Assembly: GCF_037126435.1 (NCBI RefSeq)
Contig: NZ_CP147020.1
Coordinates: forward strand, 4,036,001 to 4,100,000
Direction: 5' to 3'
Length of the DNA: 64,000 nucleotides
From: Bernardetia sp. ABR2-2B
GTDB taxonomy: Bacteria > Bacteroidota > Bacteroidia > Cytophagales > Bernardetiaceae
The notes under the pieces were generated by a model. It saw only the letters and a program-made list of their open reading frames with translations. It did no database searches and was not told where the DNA came from. Shown in pieces: positions 1-9,253 of this stretch (position 1 is the stretch's first letter; each line of letters starts with the position of its first letter). The position numbers and the translations under genes were made by a program.

Positions 1-79
1 TGCAAGACCTAAATAAGTCAGAGAAATACTAAAATGACTAGATTTGTTAGCTATCATAAATGGCATAAATTGATAAATA

Positions 80-122
80 AAAAAGCATTTTATTCTAAAG
101 ATAAGAATAAAATGCTTTTTAT
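80..122. terminator. Bidirectional intrinsic terminator
   Basis: A perfect 16-bp inverted repeat (80-95 with 105-120) has a 9-nt loop and an A-run on one side and a T-run on the other. It lies just past the stop of the minus-strand gene at 152-571 and would also end transcription entering from the left edge. Confidence 0.75.
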
Positions 123-151
123 TAGTTGAATGCTTTATTAGAAAATAGGCT

Positions 152-571
152 TTATTTCTTTTTAGAAAGTAACCATTCTTTTGCTACTGCTCGTTCCTCA
201 AAATAACCAATCTTAAATTTATTATTGATTGCCATAAGTGATTTTAAAAGCACTTGGGCTGCAATACGCTGAAAAGTTGTGCTTGATTTTATTACTGCAA
301 CTTCAAAGTTTGTTCCTAGTTCTTTTTGAAGCATTGGCATAAATTTTAGTACCAACCAAGCTCTTGATTTAGAGGAAACTGCTCCTACATTTTCTTGGTT
401 AAACAAAACCTTGGTATAACCGTGCGTTTTTTCTGAATCTAAGAGAAGTAAAAAAACTTCTTTGTATTCTTCTTCATTTATATCACCCTCCATCTTAATA
501 ACTATATATTCTTCTTTATTATTGACAAAAGAAGTAATGGATTTATCAGGGCTTTCGTAAAAAGGCATCAT
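152..571 (-). CDS. SpoIIAA/STAS-like cytosolic protein
   Basis: A 139-residue soluble protein with no signal peptide or membrane segment. The pattern of an N-terminal beta-strand pair (EYIVIKMEGDINEEEY), a helix, and a C-terminal part with an FxRIAAQ helix and an FEERAVAKEWL end is that of the SpoIIAA-like family common in Cytophagales. In that family the C-terminal phrase about the element used to 'correct' the last strand (GYFEERAVAKEWL) is typical. Its role is unknown; STAS-like folds often bind small ligands or partner proteins. It is a single gene, ended by the hairpin at 80-122. The second Met is an equally good start. The family call is by pattern only. Confidence 0.55.
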   Translation of the reverse strand: MMPFYESPDKSITSFVNNKEEYIVIKMEGDINEEEYKEVFLLLLDSEKTHGYTKVLFNQENVGAVSSKSRAWLVLKFMPMLQKELGTNFEVAVIKSSTTFQRIAAQVLLKSLMAINNKFKIGYFEERAVAKEWLLSKKK

Positions 572-717
572 AACGGTATGACTGTAAGTAATGGCTGTTT
601 GTGAGTGTATTATAATTTACAAAAGAACAAAATTTATTCTCATTTAACAAAAATACGATTTTCATGAAGTTTTTAACTAATTTTTAACTAAAAATTTCTC
701 TCAAAAGTGCTATTTAG

Positions 718-3642
718 TTATTGTATAATTAATTTTTGAGTAATAATTCCTTTCTGAGTTTGGATTCTGACTAAATACATTCCATTTGAAGGGCGTTTTA
801 AATTAATATCAAAATTAGAAATAAACGTATTTGGAACATCTTTTTGATAAATTATTTGTCCAATAGAATTATAAATTTCAATTGATTCTACTCTCAAATT
901 TTGTGTTTCTAAACTAAAACTTCCTTTATTTGGATTAGGATATAGATTGACTAAATCATTTAAGTTTTTATCATCAGTTCCCAAGACTTCATCAGGAGAT
1001 AAAATTACAGAAATTGCATTCGAATAATTCTGACCACGATTAGCTGCATAAGAAAGCCAGTCGCCATTTGATTTTCTTTCCCACCCTTTTCCTTCTTCTT
1101 TCTTTTCCGTAAAAATGGTAAATGTATTTAGGCTTTCATATTCTAGTTCTACGCTAACAAAAAACTGATTAGGAACAGCCTGTACTTCATCAAAAACAAC
1201 TCTAGTAAACTGTCTTCTTCTAAAAATATCTCTGTCTATCAATGAATAAAGAATTTCTTGGCGATATAATTCTTCATTGGGTTTTCCATCAGCATCTACT
1301 GACCAAACCACAACATCAAAAGTTGTGTTGAGATTTCTTATGGCTGCATCTGCGAAAAAAATATCTACGGCATAGAGTTTATCAGAAGAACCAAAGTCGC
1401 TAAAATACTCAGCTTTACTTACCGTACTCCCATCATCGTGTCCTGCAAGTGGTTTGTTATTTATTAATTCTTGCTTCAAGTTTTCGGAAGTTATGTTTGT
1501 TACTTTTTTTCCTTTAATCACTTCGATTGCATCAGTTTGTGTACTTTCTCTTGTTCCTAGAGGGTTTGAAGATTGAAGTGTAACATCATAAACTCCTTCT
1601 TGAGTGAATGAAATTTGAGGAGAGATTCCGTTTGCTTGTAAGATTGTATTTCCTTCAATTGTCCAATTAAAATCCACTCCGAAATCTGTTTGAGAGAAAA
1701 ACTTAGCTTTTTCAGAAAGTAAAATCAAAGGATAATTAATATCAAAATCAACAGTTGGAAGATTTAAATTAGTAGCTTGACGAATACGTAAGTTATCCAA
1801 ATATAGACCGTTATTATTTGCTCCAATATTTCTGAACTTTACCTGTGCGAAACGAGCATCGTCTTCTACCTCTATATAAAATATGTACGAGTTCCATTGA
1901 GCAGGTAGTGGACTAAAAGCTGCTGCTTGATTAATGGCTGTTTTGAGTTCTTCCCCTCCTTGTTTCCAAAGCGTCAAAAATTTATCTCCTCCATCAGTAG
2001 CATAAGAGATTTCTAAAGAATCTGAAATTTTGTCTTTATCAAATCCATAAGCAACATCAAAACGAACTTCAAGAACACGGTTAGTTGGGACATTAATAAA
2101 AGGCGAGGTAAGTGTTAATTTTGCTTCACAAGAACGATTAGTTTTGTTAGGAGCGTAGATAGAAAACTCACTTGAGCCATAAGAACCTTCTGAAAAAAGT
2201 AACCAATTTGTTATATCTGTTCTTTCGAAGCTCCAGCCTTCTTTGGTAAGTCTTCTATCTTCAAAATCTAATAAAGTTTCATTTAAGGCTGCTAGATTAT
2301 CATTTATTACTTCAATTGCGACTTGTCTAGTAGCTTCTGTTCCATCATTAGACAAAACCTTCAAAGTAGCTACAAAATTTCCTTCTTGTGAGTAAGTAAT
2401 AGTAGGATTTTGCTCAGTAGAAGATGATGGAGTTCCACCTTCAAATGTCCATTGATAGGCATCTATCTGTTTATTTCCTGTAGCGAGAGATTTATCTGTA
2501 AATTTTATTTTTCCTCCTTTGATGACTTTCTGTTTAGAAAATTCAAAGATAGAAAAGATTTTATTTGCTATTGGTTCGGCAACATTCGAAGTCAAAAGCT
2601 CTTTTCTGCGAGGAGAAATTTCCAAAACAGCGTGCATACGCTCTACTTGATCAGCTGTAAAAAGTGTCATACACTCATCATCTGTATAATCCATAAAGTT
2701 CTGTGTCATTATAATTTTTCCTTCTTCACAAGAAGGTTCGTTTAGATTACAACCTCTTTGATCTTTGGGACTATTGGGAGTATCCTCACAAAAATCATCA
2801 TTCGAGCATGATTTATTAATTCCCCATGTATGCAGAAGACCAAAAAAATGACCTACCTCGTGAGTGGCAGTACGTCCTCTATTAAATGGTTTGCTTTCAA
2901 TGAGTTGAGGAGCATTTGGTGTCTTTTCTATTGAACCAAAATTTATGTACCGAACCACAATACCATCTGTATTTGCTTCTCCTTCATCTTCCTTTAGACC
3001 ACCCAAACCCGATAAGTTAGGAAATTGTGCATAACCAAGGTCATCATATTTTGCTACCCAAATATTAAAATATTGATTTGGATTCCAAACTGTAATAGGT
3101 TTTGCATAAGCATCAAAAGTAGGTCTAATCCATTGTTGAAGACAACCTTTTGTACGAGTGATTCCAATTTCTGCTAGAGGATTGCCTTTTGGGTCAATAG
3201 TGGCAGGGACAAATTCGATACTCGGATTTGCAGCTACGCTTTTAAAAACATCTACTGTTTCGTCTTTATCAGGATTTGTAAAATTAAAATCTTCATTCAA
3301 AACTTCTATTTGTCCATAAATCTGTGCAGCCGAAATATTTGTACCCTCTCCTATCGGCTCTCCATTGTGGATTACATGAACGATGATAGGGATTCTGTAA
3401 GTAGATTCTGTTCTTTCTACTTTATGTAATAATGGGTTGTTTTTTCTGTTTTCCTTCTTTTCTTTAATATATTTTTGCAGTATGTTTTCAAAGGCTTCAC
3501 TTCCTGCTATTTTATTCTGTGAGTGATACGATGAACTAGAAGTAGTACAAGTTCGCTGCGAGAAACCATCAGAATAAGAAAATAGAAATAAACTTATTAG
3601 AATAAAATAAAATAAAACGTTAGATAAGAAATTGGTCTTCAT
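718..3642 (-). CDS. Secreted M43 (pappalysin-type) metalloprotease with T9SS sorting domain
   Basis: Predicted extracellular zinc endopeptidase of 974 residues. The start is placed at the ATG at 3642, because the signal peptide (MKTNFLSNVLF..., ending near SDGFSQ) begins there; an in-frame extension to 3744 would bury it. Zinc site HEVGHFFGLLH is at residues 261-271 (His261, Glu262, His265, His271) and the metzincin Met-turn NFMDY at 315-319. Cysteine pairs around 279-325 match the M43 family. Two PKD-like domains follow (about 395-480 and 680-760), then a jelly-roll-like carbohydrate/adhesion segment between them. The last 80 residues (NLYPNPNKGSFSL ... GMYLVRIQTQKGIITQKLIIQ) are a type A T9SS sorting domain, so export is by Sec and then T9SS, with removal of the tail. 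It is monocistronic. Confident on family and export, unknown on substrate. Confidence 0.9.
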   Translation of the reverse strand: MKTNFLSNVLFYFILISLFLFSYSDGFSQRTCTTSSSSYHSQNKIAGSEAFENILQKYIKEKKENRKNNPLLHKVERTESTYRIPIIVHVIHNGEPIGEGTNISAAQIYGQIEVLNEDFNFTNPDKDETVDVFKSVAANPSIEFVPATIDPKGNPLAEIGITRTKGCLQQWIRPTFDAYAKPITVWNPNQYFNIWVAKYDDLGYAQFPNLSGLGGLKEDEGEANTDGIVVRYINFGSIEKTPNAPQLIESKPFNRGRTATHEVGHFFGLLHTWGINKSCSNDDFCEDTPNSPKDQRGCNLNEPSCEEGKIIMTQNFMDYTDDECMTLFTADQVERMHAVLEISPRRKELLTSNVAEPIANKIFSIFEFSKQKVIKGGKIKFTDKSLATGNKQIDAYQWTFEGGTPSSSTEQNPTITYSQEGNFVATLKVLSNDGTEATRQVAIEVINDNLAALNETLLDFEDRRLTKEGWSFERTDITNWLLFSEGSYGSSEFSIYAPNKTNRSCEAKLTLTSPFINVPTNRVLEVRFDVAYGFDKDKISDSLEISYATDGGDKFLTLWKQGGEELKTAINQAAAFSPLPAQWNSYIFYIEVEDDARFAQVKFRNIGANNNGLYLDNLRIRQATNLNLPTVDFDINYPLILLSEKAKFFSQTDFGVDFNWTIEGNTILQANGISPQISFTQEGVYDVTLQSSNPLGTRESTQTDAIEVIKGKKVTNITSENLKQELINNKPLAGHDDGSTVSKAEYFSDFGSSDKLYAVDIFFADAAIRNLNTTFDVVVWSVDADGKPNEELYRQEILYSLIDRDIFRRRQFTRVVFDEVQAVPNQFFVSVELEYESLNTFTIFTEKKEEGKGWERKSNGDWLSYAANRGQNYSNAISVILSPDEVLGTDDKNLNDLVNLYPNPNKGSFSLETQNLRVESIEIYNSIGQIIYQKDVPNTFISNFDINLKRPSNGMYLVRIQTQKGIITQKLIIQ

Positions 3643-3848
3643 TATGGCTATTTTTAGAAATATCAAAATTGTAGCAAAAAAACAGAGTAAACTATCTAGT
3701 AAAAGTACAAAAATTGAACTAAAATAAAATACTTCTTTGTGCATTTATTATGAGGACTCGACAAAGTAAGATTTGGTTGCATTTGTTTTTGAAATAAAAA
3801 AACTACCCAGTTGTAATTTCTCTAGTTATTATCTTTTTTCATTAGAAG

Positions 3849-6665
3849 TTAATTATTTTCTGTTCCCAACATCTGACGCATTACTCGCTTTTCAAGGTTC
3901 AATAATGAGGTGTCATTTGGAGCGAGTAAAAGAGCTTTTACAACATTTTCGTAGGCTTGTTTTTCTTTATTTCGCTCTAAAAAATAAATAGTCTGATTTT
4001 TTATTTTATTGATTTCAATCTTTACATATTCGTCCAAAACTTCAAGGTGAGTTTTGACTAAAGCAGAGTTATATCCAATCGAATCAGCTTGTTTATAATG
4101 TTTGTAAGCATCAAGAAACTGCTTTTTCTTAAATGCAGTTTCTCCTTCTTCTACAAGTTGAAAGAATATTTCTTTTTTAGGAATAATATTTTCTATTTCT
4201 TTGATTTCTGTATTTACACTTATCGTTTGAGTAGAATCTGCAAAATCTAAAGCAATCGTATAGTTTTTGAGAGCTTCTTCATAATTAGTAGAATTTTTTT
4301 GATAATTAGCTGTCTGAAAATAATTTTGAAACTTGAGTAACTTTTCTTTTTCATTCGTTCGAATCAAAGAATCTTGTGCTGTTTCTAAGGCTCGTAACTG
4401 AGCATTATTTTTTAAGTTTAGAGAATGCACCCAAAGCCCTAAACCACAAGCAGCCAAAAGTGCAACAACAGCAAGGGTAAGAAAAATACGCAATCTTAAA
4501 ATCGTTTTTTCTTGTTTTCTTTTTTGTGCATTGACAGACTTTATGCTCTCCGAAATAAATTCTTTTTGAATAGATGTTGGAGTAGGAATTTTATTATGCT
4601 TTTTGCATTCTTCTAGCCAGTTTTCTGCAATAGCAAGTTCGTTTCCTCTCAAAAGAAAAGCATAATTTTTTTCGTTAATGTTCCATTCTAATGCTTTTTG
4701 CTGATATTTTGAATGTTTTTGTGTGTGTTCTCTATCTATATTTAAGGCTCTCAAAAGCTCTCTAAACTGTTGTCCATTATCAGCTTGAAGGTCATTTTCT
4801 AAACTATTTTTAGAAAAGTCTATCCATTGAATATGACTAGGGAAATAATCTGGCATTTCTTTTACTTCTTTCAAACGAACTAAAATAATTCGTTTTCCCA
4901 TCGAAAGAGCGTGTAAAACTTCATCCTTACAGTAGGGCGAAGAAATAGAAGCAGGAGAAATAATAAATAAGAAATTATCAGATGTTTCGATGCCATTTTT
5001 GATTTCTTTTCCAAAATCCGAACCAGCAGGAATACATTCTTGGTCAAACCACGTCGTGCGTCCATTGAGTTGAAGCTCTTCATTGAGCCAACGAGCAAAA
5101 TCGCCATCATTACGAGAATAAGAAATAAAGACTTCACTACTAAGCATACCTATTTTGGCGATACTTTCCTCAATGAATTTTTCGTGTAGCTCTGTTGGTG
5201 TATTTAGTTTATTGTTGGTAGTGTTACTTCCTTGTTTTTTGCCTTGATTGAGCCACGTTTGGGCTTTATCCAAGTTGTGTCCACGCAATAAAATAGCATC
5301 GTTTTTATGCTGTTCTTCCCATTTCAAGGCTTGTGAAAGATAGCGTTTGTGGTTTCTGTAATAGTCGTAATTGTCTTCTAAGATGCAGATAATTTCATCT
5401 AAATCCTTTTCAAAATCTAAATTTTCTGTAAAGTTATCTTCTATTCGGTTGTCTGTCAAATCAATATAGGAAGAGGAAGAATTAGAAAGGAGTGAACGCA
5501 AAGCCTCAGGTAATTCTTCTGTATTGACATTTTTGGCTAAGATTATAATAATTCGTTTGTGGAAAGTAAGCGCAAAACGAAGTTCTCTCAAACAATCCGA
5601 ATTTTTGGCAGAAGAAGGAGAAAGTACAAAAACAAAATTATCAGCTTGAGCAATTTGCTCTTTTATTTCTTCTGTATAATTAGATTCATCAAAACCTTTT
5701 TGAGTTTCTCTTTGAATTGAATTATTAGGCAAAGCAACTGTAATTCCTGCTTTAATCAATCCTCTACGGATTTTTTGAGTTTGTTGTCTTTCTTGTTTAG
5801 CAAAACATAAGAAAACTTCTGACATCAAGTTATCAGCATTTTTCTTTGATTCTGTAATAAATTCACTATGCAAAACAGAAGGCAAACAGGGAGGTTGCTC
5901 AGGTGAAACAAAATTTTTGGTAAGCCAATTTTGTGCTTCTTGTCTTTTTTCTCCTACTAACAAAAGGTTTGTTTGCCTTCTGTTACTTTCCCATAAAAGA
6001 GCCTTTTGGAGTAATTCTGTATGGAGATAAACGTATTCTTTTTGCTTTTCGATAACCTTCAAAATACTTTCAAAACTATCATCAAAGCTATCAATATCTT
6101 TTCCAAAAATAGGAATTGGATTTTCTTTTATAAACGCTACTTCTTCGTGTTTGCGCCAACGGTTTTCATAAGTAAGTTGCCAGTTATAAAGTTGATTGAT
6201 ATGGTCTTCTGAAAGCTGCTGACGAGCATGTACCCAATCGGTTTTGCCCAAAAGCTCATGCGAACGATTTAAGACATCTTTTTTAGAAAAAATGGGCAAA
6301 ACATCCATTCCGTTTGCCTCATAAAACTGTACCAAAACGCTACGTTCTTCGTAGGATAAAGGAGCATCTTTTGTATCAAAAATGACATTTTGATCGACAG
6401 GAATCACTCGTTTTCCTAGCTTTCTAGCATATTCTAATTCTATCAAACAATAAGCAGAAGTAAGGCAACGAGGTGCAAGAATAAGGATAAAATTATGAGC
6501 CGATTCTATGCCATGAGAAATACGTTTGGAATAATCGTCGCCATCAGGAATATTGACTTTATCAAACCAAATTTCATAGCCTTTTAGCTTCAAAGATTGA
6601 TATAATCTTCCTACAAAGCCTAGACTTTCTCTTCTTCCATACGAAATAAAGGCATCTTTTGTCAT
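3849..6665 (-). CDS. Membrane protein with three TIR modules and a C-terminal TPR region
   Basis: A 938-residue protein built from a module repeated three times: a TIR domain (about 3-130, 282-415, 510-620), then a linker with the pattern A-L-x-W ... LL-x-G ... A-x-x-W-L (221-249, 446-472, 658-684), then a P-x-x-h-x-x-x-F-I-x-x-S block (261-273, 490-501, 694-706). Each TIR keeps the C-x-x-E signature of NAD-cleaving TIRs: Cys73/Glu76, Cys358/Glu361, Cys579/Glu582. The middle TIR is otherwise the most diverged. One transmembrane helix lies at 722-749, followed by about 190 residues with TPR-like helices (NYEEALKNYTIALDFA, FLDAYKHYKQADSIGY). The TIRs should be cytosolic and the TPR part periplasmic. 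The linker resembles that after TIR in TIR-WD40/STAND proteins of cyanobacteria and Cytophagales. No partner effector (ThsA, SIR2, nuclease) is adjacent. It could be an NADase effector or a signalling scaffold; this is not decided by sequence. Confidence 0.85.
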   Translation of the reverse strand: MTKDAFISYGRRESLGFVGRLYQSLKLKGYEIWFDKVNIPDGDDYSKRISHGIESAHNFILILAPRCLTSAYCLIELEYARKLGKRVIPVDQNVIFDTKDAPLSYEERSVLVQFYEANGMDVLPIFSKKDVLNRSHELLGKTDWVHARQQLSEDHINQLYNWQLTYENRWRKHEEVAFIKENPIPIFGKDIDSFDDSFESILKVIEKQKEYVYLHTELLQKALLWESNRRQTNLLLVGEKRQEAQNWLTKNFVSPEQPPCLPSVLHSEFITESKKNADNLMSEVFLCFAKQERQQTQKIRRGLIKAGITVALPNNSIQRETQKGFDESNYTEEIKEQIAQADNFVFVLSPSSAKNSDCLRELRFALTFHKRIIIILAKNVNTEELPEALRSLLSNSSSSYIDLTDNRIEDNFTENLDFEKDLDEIICILEDNYDYYRNHKRYLSQALKWEEQHKNDAILLRGHNLDKAQTWLNQGKKQGSNTTNNKLNTPTELHEKFIEESIAKIGMLSSEVFISYSRNDGDFARWLNEELQLNGRTTWFDQECIPAGSDFGKEIKNGIETSDNFLFIISPASISSPYCKDEVLHALSMGKRIILVRLKEVKEMPDYFPSHIQWIDFSKNSLENDLQADNGQQFRELLRALNIDREHTQKHSKYQQKALEWNINEKNYAFLLRGNELAIAENWLEECKKHNKIPTPTSIQKEFISESIKSVNAQKRKQEKTILRLRIFLTLAVVALLAACGLGLWVHSLNLKNNAQLRALETAQDSLIRTNEKEKLLKFQNYFQTANYQKNSTNYEEALKNYTIALDFADSTQTISVNTEIKEIENIIPKKEIFFQLVEEGETAFKKKQFLDAYKHYKQADSIGYNSALVKTHLEVLDEYVKIEINKIKNQTIYFLERNKEKQAYENVVKALLLAPNDTSLLNLEKRVMRQMLGTENN

Positions 6666-6730
6666 GAAAATAGCTTGGACTAAATAATTTAATAATTAGA
6701 ATGTAGCTAAAATACAAAATTTATACAAAT

Positions 6731-7483
6731 TTATTTTTTATTCATTTTTAACTCTACAAGCTTAATATATTTTACTATTGGATAAAACGAGGAAAACAAA
6801 GACCATACGAAACCAGGAAAACCATTTAGGAAACAACCCCTTAGAATATAAAGTTGAATAAACTTGATAGGCAAATAAATTATTATTACAAATTTAGGTT
6901 TGTTTTTTCCATTCTTGATATATTTTTCAGAAGCTAAAGTAGTATAACGATTAAATTTATTGAAATAATCATGTATATTTTTATAGCTATAATGTAGCAT
7001 TTCATTTTTGAATGCTCCTATTTTTCCTTCTACTTTTATAATTTCGTGTACCTTGTCTAACGTAACGCCTCCTTTATTTTTATTGAAAAGCCTAAGGCAA
7101 GGTTTTTTAAGTTCTGATTGAATTCTTTTTTCTAAAAAAATAAGAGTACGTGGTAAATTAAAAGCACTCTCTTCAATGGTTTCCTGCTCTAGCTTTTTTT
7201 GTATTTCTTGTTGTAATTTTTTGGAAAGAACCTCATCAGCATCCATAGACAGAATCCAGTCATACTTGGCTTGTGAGAAGGCAAAGTTTTTTTGCGTACC
7301 AAAACCATCAAAATCTCTAATAAAAACTTTACAATTATATTTATCATAAATTTCTTGACTTCTATCAGTGCTTCCAGAATCTACTACTATAATCTCATCA
7401 CACCAAACGAGTGCCTTTAAAGTTTCTTCAATAATAGTAGCTTCATTATAAGCAATCAAAACAGCACTTACTTTATGAGTCAT
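6731..7483 (-). CDS. Family 2 glycosyltransferase (WaaE/LgtF-like)
   Basis: A 250-residue inverting GT-A glycosyltransferase, probably acting on lipopolysaccharide core or another surface glycan at the inner face of the membrane. The N-terminal VSAVLIAYNEA strand, the VVDSGSTDRS nucleotide-binding motif (34-42) and the DAD metal-binding motif (81-83, SMDADEVLS) are clear, as is the C-terminal hydrophobic patch near FVIIIYLPIKFIQLYILRGC that anchors WaaE-type enzymes. The ATG at 7483 is chosen because the GT domain begins there; an in-frame upstream ATG at 7519 adds 12 non-conserved residues. It follows the TIR gene in order but is separated from it by 65 bp upstream, so co-transcription (GT then TIR) is possible. 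Acceptor is unknown. Confidence 0.8.
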   Translation of the reverse strand: MTHKVSAVLIAYNEATIIEETLKALVWCDEIIVVDSGSTDRSQEIYDKYNCKVFIRDFDGFGTQKNFAFSQAKYDWILSMDADEVLSKKLQQEIQKKLEQETIEESAFNLPRTLIFLEKRIQSELKKPCLRLFNKNKGGVTLDKVHEIIKVEGKIGAFKNEMLHYSYKNIHDYFNKFNRYTTLASEKYIKNGKNKPKFVIIIYLPIKFIQLYILRGCFLNGFPGFVWSLFSSFYPIVKYIKLVELKMNKK

Positions 7484-7508
7484 ACAAAGAAGGGGGGAAA
7501 GGATATTA

Positions 7509-7623
7509 AACGTTATCACGGTTATTTTTGTATAAGGTGTTTTTGTGCATTCGTTTGCTCATAAATGAATTTGTCGCTTTCTCAGAGCTGAACACACATG
7601 AATAATTAACCGTGGTAACATTT
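7509..7623. repeat. Imperfect inverted repeat around 80-nt spacer
   Basis: The arm at about 7509-7526 (core TATCACGGTTA) is matched in inverted orientation by 7604-7622 (core TTAACCGTGGTA) with a few mismatches. It lies in the 247-bp gap between lepB and the glycosyltransferase. Its function is unknown. It may be the remnant of a small mobile or palindromic repeat. Confidence 0.35.
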
Positions 7624-7686
7624 ATTTATTAAAAAATAATACTAATCTAATGAGACAAAGTTATACAAAAAAATATGATATATTAG

Positions 7687-7720
7687 CACTACAAACAGTC
7701 TGCTTAACGAGACTGACCTA
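7687..7720 (+). repeat. Dispersed 34-bp repeat, copy 1
   Basis: Matches 39692-39725 at 30 of 34 positions by eye. The shared ends are CACTACAAAC and CTGACCTA, and the centre can form a short stem (AGTCT with AGACT). It sits 11 bp past the stop codon of lepB. Confidence 0.6.
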
Positions 7721-7730
7721 TATTCATATA

Positions 7731-8903
7731 TTATTTTACCCACTTAAAAAAACGTTCCCAACGCACTCTTGCCCAATTTTTGATTCCGTCAGCAGGTGTT
7801 TCGGAGTGATAGATGACTAAAGGAGTACCTATTAAGTGGTCTTCTGGAACAAGCCCCCACATACGGGAATCAGATGAATTATGGCGATTATCTCCCAAAA
7901 CAAAATAATAATTTTGTTTGAAAATATAGTTTTCTGTTAATTTACCATCAATAATAAGTTGATTATCAATTATTTCTACATCGTTATTGTATTCATAATT
8001 TTTGATGATGTTTTCATACAAAAGTAGTGTTCCTTCGTGCATAACAATTGTATCTCCTTTTTTTGGAATATAATACGAGCCAAAATAATCTCTATTCCAA
8101 CCTAATTTTTTACTGCTTTCAGTCATTGAATTATCAGAAATATCATTTTGCTCAAAGAACTTAGGCGTAATTTCTTCAATTCTCAAATCTTGCCTTAGTT
8201 GATTGGCTTGTTTTGGCGTAGTGTAAAGTAAATAAGTCTTTGTTTGAGGTTCTTCTTTGATTACTTCCTCTACTTTTCTATTACGTCCTTTTTTTCTTTT
8301 GCTGTTTTTGAATTTCTTGATGCGTTTTACTTCTTTGGTTTCGATTTCTTTCCATGTCTGTACGTCTGTGTGATGAAAAACAGTTTCTGGCTTTTCAGCT
8401 GTTTTGACGATATAACTAAGCTGCATATCAGAAGGATTGGGTTGCCACTCTCCATTTCTGAAAATATCTTGGCGCATAATCTGAATTCTATCTCCTGCCA
8501 CACCTACGCAACGTTTGATATAACACGTTTTGTCTTCTATCGTTTCAGAATCACCTATGCTATCCAATGGATAATAAAAAATAATTACTTCACCAGCTTG
8601 TACATCTCTTAATTTGGGAAGCCTATCAGGTAAAAGACTAGAAATATTAAAATCAAATCCTGCCTTTTTTGTATTTGAGTTTTGTTTTTTGTGAGGGATT
8701 TTTGCGCCAAAAGGAAGTTTGTTGCATACTATTTTATCTCCTCTCAGAAGTGAACCTTCCATTGAAGAAGTGGGAATAATGAAATACTCTAAGGCAATTT
8801 GTTTTAATGTAAATAAAGAAATACAGGTAAAGAAGAGAAAATAAAGGCGAAACCACCATTTTTTGGATTTTGATTTAATTCTATCAATTTTTTTTATTTT
8901 CAT
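7731..8903 (-). CDS. lepB: Signal peptidase I
   Basis: Membrane-bound serine protease that removes signal peptides from Sec-exported proteins. One N-terminal transmembrane helix (about 17-40) precedes the catalytic Ser47 in IIPTSSMEGSL. The general base is Lys130 in CYIKRCVGVAGD, and the conserved box E motif GDNRHNSSDSRMWG is near the end. At 390 residues it is longer than E. coli LepB. The extra length is an insert between the two catalytic boxes' downstream part (about residues 170-300) that includes a very basic stretch (KRIKKFKNSKRKKGRNRK). Bacteroidota LepB proteins often carry such inserts. Monocistronic, divergent from the gene at 9254. Very likely an essential housekeeping gene. Confidence 0.93.
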   Translation of the reverse strand: MKIKKIDRIKSKSKKWWFRLYFLFFTCISLFTLKQIALEYFIIPTSSMEGSLLRGDKIVCNKLPFGAKIPHKKQNSNTKKAGFDFNISSLLPDRLPKLRDVQAGEVIIFYYPLDSIGDSETIEDKTCYIKRCVGVAGDRIQIMRQDIFRNGEWQPNPSDMQLSYIVKTAEKPETVFHHTDVQTWKEIETKEVKRIKKFKNSKRKKGRNRKVEEVIKEEPQTKTYLLYTTPKQANQLRQDLRIEEITPKFFEQNDISDNSMTESSKKLGWNRDYFGSYYIPKKGDTIVMHEGTLLLYENIIKNYEYNNDVEIIDNQLIIDGKLTENYIFKQNYYFVLGDNRHNSSDSRMWGLVPEDHLIGTPLVIYHSETPADGIKNWARVRWERFFKWVK

Positions 8904-9253
8904 GGTAATTTTTATAATTATTGAGTAAGCGGCTATAATAATCTTTTATCAAAATAGGAGTTGTTTTTTTTACAATAGAAAGAAGAAAATTCTACTGTTT
9001 GTCTTGTAGTTGTATAATTGCACAAAACACGCCATAAATTCTATTAAAATAGATGAAAATTGATTTTTATTGAGTTTTTATAGAAATAATTAACTTTATT
9101 CGGAATAATAGATGGATTTGTATTGATTAAGCGAAACTTTATTTTGTTTAGTTGTTGCTTTAATAGAGGAGTTTTGTTAGCTATTTTATTTTTAGTATCT
9201 TAAATATCTATCCCCAAAAAAATACCAAATTTACTTTCAAAAACTTCTGAAAA
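8904..9253. other. 350-bp divergent intergenic region
   Basis: AT-rich spacer between the divergent lepB and 9254 genes. It must hold both promoters, but I see no clean TAnnTTTG core with a -33 TTG, no ORF and no strong hairpin. Confidence 0.5.

Noticed and set aside
2452..2745. Plus-strand ORF inside the M43 protease gene
   Set aside because: Antisense to a conserved catalytic-domain region, Cys/Phe-rich translation typical of a shadow frame.
3849..6665. Thoeris-type or CBASS-like defence system around the TIR protein
   Set aside because: No SIR2/ThsA, cyclase or nuclease gene is adjacent; neighbours are a glycosyltransferase and a protease. The gene is described as a stand-alone TIR protein only.
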